DNA of 64,000 nt from Trichuris trichiura (lineage: Eukaryota; Nematoda; Enoplea; Trichinellida; Trichuridae), in contig JBAJFE010000041.1 of assembly GCA_037903355.1 (NCBI GenBank), positions 372,001-436,000 on the forward strand, read 5' to 3'. Position numbers and translations under genes: made by a program. Position 1 is the first letter of the stretch. Every line of letters starts with the position of its first letter. Under the pieces are notes generated by a model. It was not told the DNA's origin. It worked only from the letters and a program-made list of their open reading frames with translations, and made no database searches. This document shows, one piece after another, positions 46,431 to 64,000 of this stretch.

Positions 46431-47899
46431 TTCGAAACGCATATGCAGCTTTACGTTATTATTAGCGACAACTGACAGAGCCTACAAAAGCCTACGAGAT
46501 AATTAAGTACTAATCCTACCATCCATTAAAAACGATGGAAAATAAAAGATGTGTAGCCTTACAAAGGCTGCGAGTACGTTTTCAGCAAGGCAAAAGCTGA
46601 AAACTAGCTCAGAGCAGTGACATTGAAAAAAATGAGTTGTTTAATGTCCAGCTTTTTGGTTGCAGGCTTGGCGCCGGCAAAAATCGAGCAAATTAGGGAC
46701 CGAGGGGCTGTTAGGCCTAGTCGATGTTCCATGCGCGCCAGCTGACGCGTAAATGGGTCTCTAACGGGATCGTTGCAAGCGAATTCGCTTTAAAGCCGTC
46801 AGCTGCTACGGTTGAACGTAAAAGGCTGTTTGCACAGACGGCATTGTGTCGCTGACGACATTGGGGCATAATCGGCAAACAAAACTGAACAGTTTTTGTC
46901 GGCACTCCATAAAATAGAGACACCGCGAAGGCGAACTCGCAAAGACGCGTTTTTTCGCGAACATAATTTGCATGCGTAATAAATAATAAGAGAAGTGTAG
47001 CGCAATGCTTACTGGGCTTTGGCAGCATGGCGTCGACGTAGCAAAAAGTTGTTGGCAGTACGTGCTTGGCCGTTGCCTGGACAACGACCTTATAAGGGGC
47101 GCGCGTAGGCAGACGCGGTTGCCTGGTTTTATAAGAAGGACGGTTTGGATTTTTTTTTGCCTACAAATCTTAAATTTTCCCCAAACCTTTAGCCGCTCGG
47201 CAAATTGCCCCAAGCCTTTTGTCCTTTGTTCTTTAAGAAGCGTTGATTAAATACTTGCGCATCAACTTTATGTACTGTATGATTGGAATCGTTCAAATAT
47301 TTTAACGTTGCGGGCATTGTGTCCCAGTGGCCGCTTGCCAGCAGTTGTTGCAAGGACGTTTACGCTTGGTGGTCCAACTGTCCGACATTGTCGGTTGGAC
47401 GCGGCATAGGCCATCACTTTGAGCGCCATTTGTTCGCCTGTCGCTTTGGACCATTACCATTACCGTTGTTAGCCGTTGGGCGACTCTCCGTCGACCGCTT
47501 GCTTCGATATTACGTTGGAATTGCCTAGCCGAGAGTTGCCGTTGAAAATGCCTTCAAAACCGGTGAGCATTTGGAGCATTCAAAGTTGCCGCTCGCGAGA
47601 CAGCTTATTTTGGTGCCCGCGCTGTCCGGTTTACTTAAAAATTTTCAAATCGCTCATGGTCTCTATCCCTCCTTGTAGCAGCGAGGGTGGTCCATATTTA
47701 GGCGCCGTTTTGGCGCCATGCCGGTTTGACGCAGCGTTTGTTTGCATTTGGTAGTAGCTATTCTTCGTTGGCAGCTTTTCTAGCTGTTGTGTTCGCGGCT
47801 AAGCTGCTGTTGATCAAGCGTGATTAAATCTAGTTCCCATCTCGCGTTGACCGCCGTACAGTCCTTCCACAAATGGCAATAGAGAGAGAGAGCATATAT
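46431..47899. other. Intergenic, no gene supported
   Basis: Overlapping open frames of 60-135 codons on both strands between 46.7 and 47.8 kb have no recognised motif. The sequence becomes richer in GC towards the ERM gene. Confidence 0.4.
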
Positions 47900-49412
47900 G
47901 TCTCGCCTATGGCAGTCCCCTAAACTCGACCGACATTCCGGTCACTTGGCTCTAGGCCAGTCGCGCGCGCCCGCCCGACACCAGGCTCGTGCCAGCGACC
48001 GGTGGTCACTTTTTGAAATGTCCATATTGCCGTTGTTGACATTCACTACACGCCATACCACCGTACGGTTTCTGCTAGTCGACTGTTATTTGGGCGTAAC
48101 TGGACTGTGTCGCGGCGGCGGCGGCTGAAGGAACTGGTTTTTACGCCATTCTCTTTCTCTCTTTCTGATGGCCGAATTTCCAATCGTGGAACCGCTATGG
48201 TCGTCGTCGTTGTCGTACGTTTGGTCATTGGCTACGACATCTGCTATTGCCATTTAACGATCAGCCACTTTTTCATTTCACCACCGGAAGAAGGAACAAT
48301 GAGTCATCCGCGGAAAATTCAATTCGTCACCCCCGGCGGCCGGCTGTTCTTTATTGATACTACGTCGTTGTGCGCGCGCGTGCGCATTGGCCAGCCGTTG
48401 TCATCTTTTTGCCAAAGCAGCTGCGCTCTTTTTGGCGGCACGAGTATATGTACCTGACTTCCATTCTTACTGTAATTATCAAAACCGCTCCCACTCGTTT
48501 TGACAGACAGGCCCGCCGGTGGCTCGCAGTGGTGAATCTTTCCAACCGGAAGTGCACGTCAAATGGAATTTTTCTCCTACCACGCTGTTGTCGTCGTCGT
48601 TGCCGTTGGCTGTCGGGGAAAAATTCTCCAGCCAGTACGTGTCGTTTTTCTCGCCCACTTGTCGCCTACAAATGGCCTTTGACGACTACTTGGCGGCCGT
48701 CTGTGTGTGCGTATGGAAAAAAGAATGTTAATTTCAATAGTTGGCGCGCTCTTGTCTTCTCTTCTCGTCGTCGTCGTCTCTGTTGCTTTGCGGTAGTCAT
48801 GGGACGCACGGATTGCTTGCTAAGCGCAATTGCCGCCTCGCCGAACTATTCTCTCACCTTATAAGGCCTACAGGCGCATTGGTCTGTTTAAAGTGGAACC
48901 TTATCACGCTACCGTGTCGACGTGTACGTCAGTTCGTCGACTTTATCAGAGCAGACGCATTGCATCGTTTCAACAAGTTGATTCGGCGGAAAAGTGGTCC
49001 CTTCTGCTTGAATGTAGACAACAATGCTGCTCACGTGTTGGTCCGTCCATTTTAGGAATACAGTCGTCGTCGTCATACTTTGTTCAGCCCGGAAGAGCAT
49101 TCATTAGCGTTGTCTGTTAGCCGATAGAGGGCGTTAGTTGCGCGCGTTCACGTTGGGACCCCCTGAAAAGCCTTGACGATCATTCTAGCTGCCGATTGAT
49201 ACGTCGTTATACGTTGAGTTGATGCTTGCAGGCTGAGAGCGAAGAGAAGAGCCAACTCTAGCAAGTTGATTGCCCGCGGCCGCGACACGATTTCGTTGCA
49301 AAAACTCTTTTCTCCCCACAGCGCATCGTTTTCCTCTCGCTAAATCTGCATAAAGCAGTTGTTGTTGTTCTTGTTGTCATTGTTACGCTGTCATCTCGGA
49401 AGAGAAACGAAA
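47900..49412 (+). promoter_or_regulatory. GC-richer 5' region of the ERM gene
   Basis: This stretch is rich in CGTCGT/GTTGTT repeats and pyrimidine runs and ends at the ERM start codon. It probably contains the promoter and 5' leader. Chance open frames are common because of the trinucleotide repeats (for example 48370-48864). No specific element can be named. Confidence 0.35.
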
Positions 49413-58313
<8,901 letters not shown>

Positions 58314-60694
58314 TTTCCCAGATAGCCGACATTGGTTGCTTCATTTGCTGCCTTTAATGGCTAAACGTTTTTTTCTTTCTTTTTTTGAGTTTTGATTCTC
58401 TCTCTCTCTCTCTTATTCCTCGTCTTCTTCACTTCTTACTTGCACTGCATCAGCTGTTCGCCTCTGTCTATCCCAATGCGTAGTTATTCCTTTCCATTGT
58501 GTCAGCATACGTGGTTTGATTGGTTGATTATTTTTTTCCCGTAATGGAGACACGATTTCTGCGCCTGTTCTCTCGTTGACTGACGTACATGATTATTGCC
58601 TATATTTGTCCACGCAAAGACCATCTTTTCGCGAGCGCTCGCTTCTCTTCTCCTCTCTATGGTCGGTCGATCATTGCAGCAATGAAGTGACAAAATGATA
58701 GGCTCGTCTATCCATCCCTTAATTGGCGCTTGTGTGTATGTGTGTACATGCGCGATTAAGGGATGGATAACAATTTAATCGGCTTCCTCTCTCCCTATTT
58801 GGCGCTTTGACATTTTTCGTCGAAACGAACTTCATCCGATTCGTTTCACCGCGGCCGTTGTTCGTGTTGCATTTGCGTGATTATTACCATATTATTATTA
58901 TTATTATTGCTGCTCCTGCTGCTATTATTTATTTTTTTTGTTTTGTTTCCTTTGCTTTTCCTTTGCCGCTGGCTTCAGGGCGCTTTATGCCTGCTGTCGT
59001 CTACCTGCGTATGTTTTCTTTTTTTAGCGCACCCATCGCGCGATTGGAAGATTTTTTTTTCGTTTGTTCTCCTTTTCTCTTTCCTTCTTCTGGTCATCAT
59101 TGGGGCGTTGGCGCCTCTCAAGAAAGAAACAAATTCCTTTTTTCCACTTTCCCTCGCATAACGATGGTAGCGCTTTGAACGAAGAGGGAAGAAGAGGAAG
59201 AAGAATAATGACTTCTGTTTTTGTTGTTTGGTGATGAGAATGAGGGGGCGGTACGTCGTGTTCGCATGTTACCATCATTATTTGGCAGCGGCGCAGCAAA
59301 AAACTCCGTTGACTTCAAATGGCATCGCGTTGTTCGTTGTTGGTGTGTATGAAGAAGCGCCGTGCGATTGGGCGATTACCGCCATCATTACGTGCGACCA
59401 CTTTCGCTTATTTAACCTCTCTCTCTTTTTCTCTCTATTCCCTCAATGAGCGTATATGCATATTGGGTGCCGCCGCTCCTTCGCTTCTATTCGTCAATCC
59501 CTTATTTCTTTTTTTTTTATTTTGTGCGTTTGCTCGGGTAAACTACGTTGTAATGACACGATTACTTGCTTATTATTACTATTATTATTATTATGCATCG
59601 ATGTTTATCGAACAAAGCTTTTTTCCTTCATTCCGTCGACTTGGCATTGCGACTGGTTGACGCCGGCATGTAGTACATGCTTACGGTGTTTCTAGAATTC
59701 ACTTTTTTTCTCTTAACGACGTATACTTCGCAGTAGCTGCCGTTCATTGACCGTCCGATGGTCAGCGTCGACCAACAACAGCAGAGTGCCACATCATTTT
59801 TCGCGGCGCCTTTAAGCAAGCGACAGCGGAATGCCGTTGTGTTCTTTGTTGCTGTCAGTAAGTTTGCATTCTCGTTTGCTCTGTTGATTTATCACTACGC
59901 TGATGTTGAAAATAGCGTCGCTCCATTTCAAAATTCGTAGAGCCCTTACTTAGCAAGCCTAGCAAAATTTGCATAATCTATGAAGAAAAAGTCGTGTTAT
60001 TGTTACTATGTAAACGACTGGCTTTTAAATTTAAATTTTCCGCCCCGAGCCGAGCTTGAAGTGGTTCGAAAATCGACAGCATTTGCATATTTGCTAAAGC
60101 CGTTTCGTACGGGGTCCTAAGACCGTCACAGCGCGCTACATTGGCCAAATAAGGCGTTCTTTAGCAAAGCGATGTTGCTTTTCTCTTGCAGTCGTGCTAT
60201 GATTGATAAAGTAGCAATTCGCAACGAGGCATTTCTTCAGCTCGCGCGCTTAAGTTGTTTACGCTTTTGTTGTTTGCCAAAAAAAATCTTAGCCGCGAAT
60301 TTTTGCGGTAGCTCATGTTGTTTACCCAACGTTTGCGTCATTTAAAATTTCCACAGTTTTCCCGCGCCGCCGAAGGACAGCACAGCCGCTCAATGTCGGT
60401 GTAATAATGAAGGTATTTTTTAAGCAGCGGTCGCCTTGACGACGCGTATACCGGTTTCCCATTGAAGGCGTCGCCAGTATTGGCTCGTCAGCTATGTTTG
60501 TTTTCAATGTCACCCTGCCCTCCTCGGCAGCTGCGCTTTTCGTCTAAAAGCGTCGTTAGTTGCGTATGACAAAGACGGACGTGGTTGTGTCCTTTATTTA
60601 CGCGTTGGTCGGTTGCACCTCGTTGCCTCTTTTTTCCTTTCAAGCAGGTCTTTTCAAGATTTTGACCATAAATAGCAAATCGATATATTTTCAG
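58314..60694. other. Intergenic, low-complexity; one possible first exon
   Basis: The stretch is pyrimidine-rich with ATT microsatellites near 58890 and 59570-59594. A 15-bp inverted repeat (TATCCATCCCTTAAT at 58709-58723 and its complement at 58755-58769) lies behind the ERM gene. A frame opening at 59758 (MVSVDQQQQSATSFFAAPLS) ends at a GTAAGT donor near 59859 and could be a first exon of the next gene, but its phase does not fit the exon at 60695. Confidence 0.35.
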
Positions 60695-61321
60695 CTGCCA
60701 GAAGAGATTCTAGCCCAAAGGGTGGCCCATTCAATGCAACACGAAGTCCTTAATAAAGTCCGTCCGGCCAGTTGAATCGCCTATGTACGCATCATTCGAG
60801 CGGCCGTTTTTCAAAAATGTATTCAGTTTCGCGCATTGTTGCAGTTATTTGTCGCCTGCATCGTTGAACGACGCTATTTTCATTTTAGGCAGTCGCGCAC
60901 GCTGACATCGTTTGCCAGTATTCAAGGAATGCTTGTGGCGATGATGGATACAGTACCCGTTAGTACTTAATTATCATTAAGTCTTTGCGCTGGCAGTTGG
61001 GAAGGGTCTTGCGACCCATTTCGTTGCTCCGAACGCGTTTTTTGCGCCATGTCGCTTAGCGGCAGCGCTTTTTCGGATTGCAGCGATGAGATTTGCTCAA
61101 AGCGTTCGGTTGGTCCAATGGAGCGTCCGTTATTGGTCCTTAATCTACAATTGCAGTTTGCAGGTGTTGTTAGCCGGAGGTCGCTGCGCAACCAGGTTTA
61201 CGGGTAGTACAAACTTGGTCGATTTGCCTTTGTTGGTGACGCGTCAGTTGGATCAATACCTTAGCGCCGGATCGGCTCAAATGAAGCTTCTCTGTCAGCT
61301 GTCGTCCGAAAACTTTGACAT
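60695..61321 (+). CDS. Unidentified protein, three in-phase exons (partial)
   Basis: Exons 60695-60757 (TTTCAG acceptor, AAA|GTCCGT donor), 60893-60958 (GGCAG acceptor, GTTAGT donor) and 61164-61321 (TTGCAG acceptor, GTAAGT donor) join in phase. They read LPEEILAQRVAHSMQHEVLN, then SRTLTSFASIQGMLVAMMDT, then VLLAGGRCATRFTGSTNLVD and a Leu/Gln-rich helical end. The pattern of conserved-looking exons with proper donors and acceptors supports a gene. Its first and last exons were not found, although something near 59758 could be the start. I do not recognise the family; it does not match the MALT1 death domain that follows. Confidence 0.5.
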
Positions 61322-62916
61322 GTAAGTCATACATGCTCGCCGCTGACGCTTACGGTTTAACCGCAAAAAGTATTGAGGTCACCGCGGGAAACTGCTCTCC
61401 AAGCCAAGTCGGCATTCCTTACGACTTGAAAACATGTTTTACAATTGCACTGTAGCGCCCTCTCTATATATATATATATATATATAGTAACGGTTATGTC
61501 AAACGAACAGCTTCGGCATAGCTGTTAGGCTTGAATAGGATTGCGTATTTATTCAGCCGCAGCTCGTTCACTTCGTTTGGGTACCGCGACTTCGGTCGAT
61601 CGATATGTTAGAACGACATTATGCCGTTTATCGATAAAAAATTTAAAACTTAGCACATGACAGAAGGAATGATGAAGTGAGAAGACATTACGAATCGATT
61701 TATTATTTTTGCTGCCAGTCGGCTGTCATTCCAATTACCGCGTCAAAATGTAACCAAACGAGAATGACGAATGTCTATAGCTGCTGACGTTAAACCGTTC
61801 GAATAAGAGTTGAAGAACTGGTCGACATGCAACGTCGACCCTTTAATGGATTGAACTGCGAAAAAGTTTAGATTGTAACAGACAATGTATGAAATTAGGG
61901 ATTGCGTAAAATATGTAAGCAATCTATCGAATCCCGAAAATCTTTAGGCAGTATATAAAGCACTTCACATTTCGTACGTTTCAAAGATCACGTATACCTC
62001 GAAAACCTACAGTGGCGACACCTGTGGACAAAGTCTTGTTTTTTTTGCTACTTTTCTGGCTATGCCGTCCTTATATTTTAGTTTAGGCTTAGAGTATTGC
62101 AGAACATGTACGACTAGCGCATTCAACTTTCTCGCATCCTTGAAAGCTGTTTTGTTCGCTAAGCTCAAGCCTAGACAATAAGCCAAGAGAGAAAAGATAG
62201 CTGGAAAAGTAGTGAAAAAACAGCCCACTTTGTCTTGTAGGTGTCGCTACTGTCGATCTTTTCGTGGGACGTACATTTTTCATTGTCTTTTGAACTCAAA
62301 GTGTGCAGAGAAAAAATTGCAACTAAGTCTGGCCTCCTGCAGCAGCACGGGTAGTTGCTGGCACGGCTAATACGCGTACATTGTAAGGTGGAGTTTATTC
62401 TTTTTGGATTTGTAACCCCAAAGGATACCTGCGCTTACGGATGCGTATATCGAGGAGGTTACGTCGTACATGCTTTGCGCTGCTGTCGCGGCGAATTTCG
62501 CGAAAAAAACACTATTGGTTGTCCGCTTTCTTGTTGGGCAGCGGCAAGGCGCATTTCAAAAATAGAAGAACTTGAATTCAGGCATACTGTAATCAAAAAG
62601 CTGTCGATGCTTTTGGCACGAACGTACGAGCTTGAAACTAATTTCAGCTACAGCGGTAGATTGAGTCGACGCGCCTCCTGCTTTGTTGATTTTGTTGGCG
62701 AATGTTAAAATATCCAATTTTAGGCTCGAAAATATTCTTCTTTTGCAACTGCTGTCAAACGAGCACGTTTTCAATATACGTAAACTTCTGCCTTATGCAT
62801 TGATATCTATTGTCCATCGACATGTTAATTTTTGACCAGTAATGACCTGCTTAAATTTTTGTTATTGAAACTGCGCTGTTCCTCCTTTGCGCCTCTAACG
62901 AAAGTCGCTATTGCAG
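61322..62916. other. Region between the unidentified gene and MALT1
   Basis: It should contain the last exon(s) of the upstream gene and the first exon(s) of MALT1, but none could be fixed. It holds a (TA)n tract at about 61464-61486 and a frame at 62355-62708 without recognised motif. Confidence 0.35.
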
Positions 62917-64000
62917 AGGCGAAGCTATGATATTGATGAACAACTCGTCATCGCCTGCCGAACAGCTGCTCCAACTGCTTGGAAAGCAAGGAAAGTGTGT
63001 TGCCGATTTTTTAAATTACTGCCACAATGCCGGAATGCGGGAACCTCAACTTGTGCTTCACAGGAAGTTCGGTATATATTTCCCCTTTTCGCTAGTAATA
63101 AGTTGTGGTAAAAAAAAAACAGCCGATCGCGCCTATTCATTTCTGTTATTTCGTAGTGATCTTTATGCTTTTAATATTTCGATCCGGCGTGTTTTGAGCC
63201 GCTTCAATTTGTAGAGCAGGTAAAGATTATCAAGCAACCTCAAGTGGTTGAACACGAAACGGAACCTGATACAATGCTCATAGCTTGTTTGGCAAGCGGA
63301 TTCCCGTATCCTACCTATCAGTGGTACTGTAATTCGACGCTGCTTAAAGGCGAAGTGGCAAATGTACTATCGCTTCGCTTGGAGTAGTAGAGCATTGTTA
63401 ATCAAGGGATGAGCCTTCAAAAATTTTTAAAACTTAGGTGCGTCTCGCAGGAAGCTGTCTACTACTGCATCGCGTCTAACGAAATAACCGAAGATGAAGT
63501 GTGGTCAAGCTTTTACTACAGAAATGGCAAGCACTGCTGTTCGGCCGTGAAAACTGACCAGATACGAATACGTTCCAGTTTGCCTCAGCGATCCAGTGAA
63601 TATTTTAAAATCCGTCTCCTTACTTAACCAACATTGCACCCGTTGCAGCTTGCGAAGTAATCACCTCAAATTCATTGAAAGACGAAAATTTTACGGGTGA
63701 CCCAAATGGTGTTAAGCTGAAAGTATGACGTCAGAGAAAGTGCGTATTAACGACTACCTTTTCCTGTACAGCTTGCTGGCGATTCCTTCCTTACTGAAAC
63801 GAACGAATGCGTGGAGAAGGAAGAGGAGGAGGAGGAAGAGCTCATTGCAGTAGACAAGGTCGCTTTGATCATTAGCAATTCGCAGTATTTGCATTTGGGA
63901 AAGCTGTTAACGCCCACCTATGACGCCAATGTGCTTGCGGAAAATTTGATTCAATTGGGTTTCAAAACGGTCACCCTATCCGATCTAACATTGGAGGAAA
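62917..64000 (+). CDS. MALT1: MALT1 paracaspase, partial (death domain, Ig, start of caspase-like domain)
   Basis: Five exons are seen: 62917-63071, 63215-63383, 63438-about 63595, 63649-63722 and 63772 to the window end. The first covers the C-terminal half of the death domain (SPAEQLLQLLGKQGKCVADF). The second and third encode an Ig-like domain with its Cys, Trp and YxC hallmarks (CLASGFPYPTYQWYCNS, AVYYCIASNE). After an acidic linker comes the start of the paracaspase domain: DKVALIISNSQYLHLGKL and NLIQLGFKTVTLSDL, aligning with human KVALLIGNMNY and LDFKVVSLLDL. MALT1 is an Arg-specific protease and scaffold in CARD-BCL10 signalling; a worm orthologue exists in C. elegans. The catalytic His and Cys lie beyond the window. 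The N-terminal exon and the donor at 63595 are uncertain. Confidence 0.88.

Noticed and set aside
48370..48864. Open plus-strand frame of 164 codons upstream of the ERM gene
   Set aside because: Built largely from CGTCGT-type repeats and pyrimidine runs; several overlapping frames are open at once, which points to composition rather than coding.
60567..60694. Start codon at 60567 as the start of the unidentified gene
   Set aside because: The segment before 60695 has a typical intron end (polypyrimidine and TTTCAG) and low-quality protein sequence; the frame is open by chance.

Overview
This is eukaryotic nuclear DNA: genes on both strands are split by short GT-AG introns, intergenic and intronic sequence is AT-rich and full of repeats, and the recognisable proteins are all animal ones. 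A nematode is the best guess. The ERM protein ends in the QFENM-type tail of worm ERM proteins, several genes have known worm counterparts (Mextli, LET-99/DEPDC1, MALT1), and (TAAGCC)n, the complement of the nematode telomere repeat TTAGGC, occurs as an interstitial block at 19695-19718 and as shorter runs elsewhere. Abundant foldback elements and a Penelope-like element resemble an enoplean more than Caenorhabditis, but I cannot fix the species.

Layout. 1-631 (-): DEP-domain exons of a DEPDC1/LET-99-like gene running off the left edge. 4641-5217 (+): small predicted secreted protein, family unknown. 5.2-10.8 kb: repeats, including a 102-bp MITE and an alternating inverted-repeat array. 10813-15948 (-): mextli (eIF4E-binding, KH), 11 exons giving 646 codons plus stop; its 2.5-kb intron 2 holds a hammerhead-like motif and a 560-bp foldback. 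16-19.1 kb (+): unidentified candidate exons. 21938-24991 (-): DHRS1-type dehydrogenase, 8 exons. 28234-30050 (-): ALG2 mannosyltransferase, divergent from 30830-31872 (+): SKI8/WDR61. 33.1-35.4 kb: GC-richer island dense in an ATATC motif and small hairpins. 37613-40652 (-): exportin-2 (CSE1/CAS), nearly all in one 2.5-kb exon. 42305-42795 (-): TMEM216. 45.97-46.4 kb: two palindromes carrying four hammerhead motifs. 49413-58313 (+): an ERM (ezrin/radixin/moesin) gene of 577 aa plus a possible 130-codon cassette exon, with a decayed antisense Penelope-like element in its 4.2-kb intron. 60695-61321 (+): conserved-looking exons, unidentified. 62917-64000 (+): 5' and middle part of a MALT1 paracaspase gene (death domain, Ig, start of the caspase-like domain), running off the right edge.

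The genes form no operon or pathway; they are unrelated housekeeping, ciliary, cytoskeletal and signalling genes. What links much of the rest is a family of hammerhead-ribozyme-like motifs (about ten, intact to decayed) associated with Penelope-like sequence and mostly arranged as inverted pairs. Their stem III would be only the self-complementary AGCU, which suggests they act as dimers. Exon boundaries were read by eye from splice sites, phase and homology; cDNA has not been seen.
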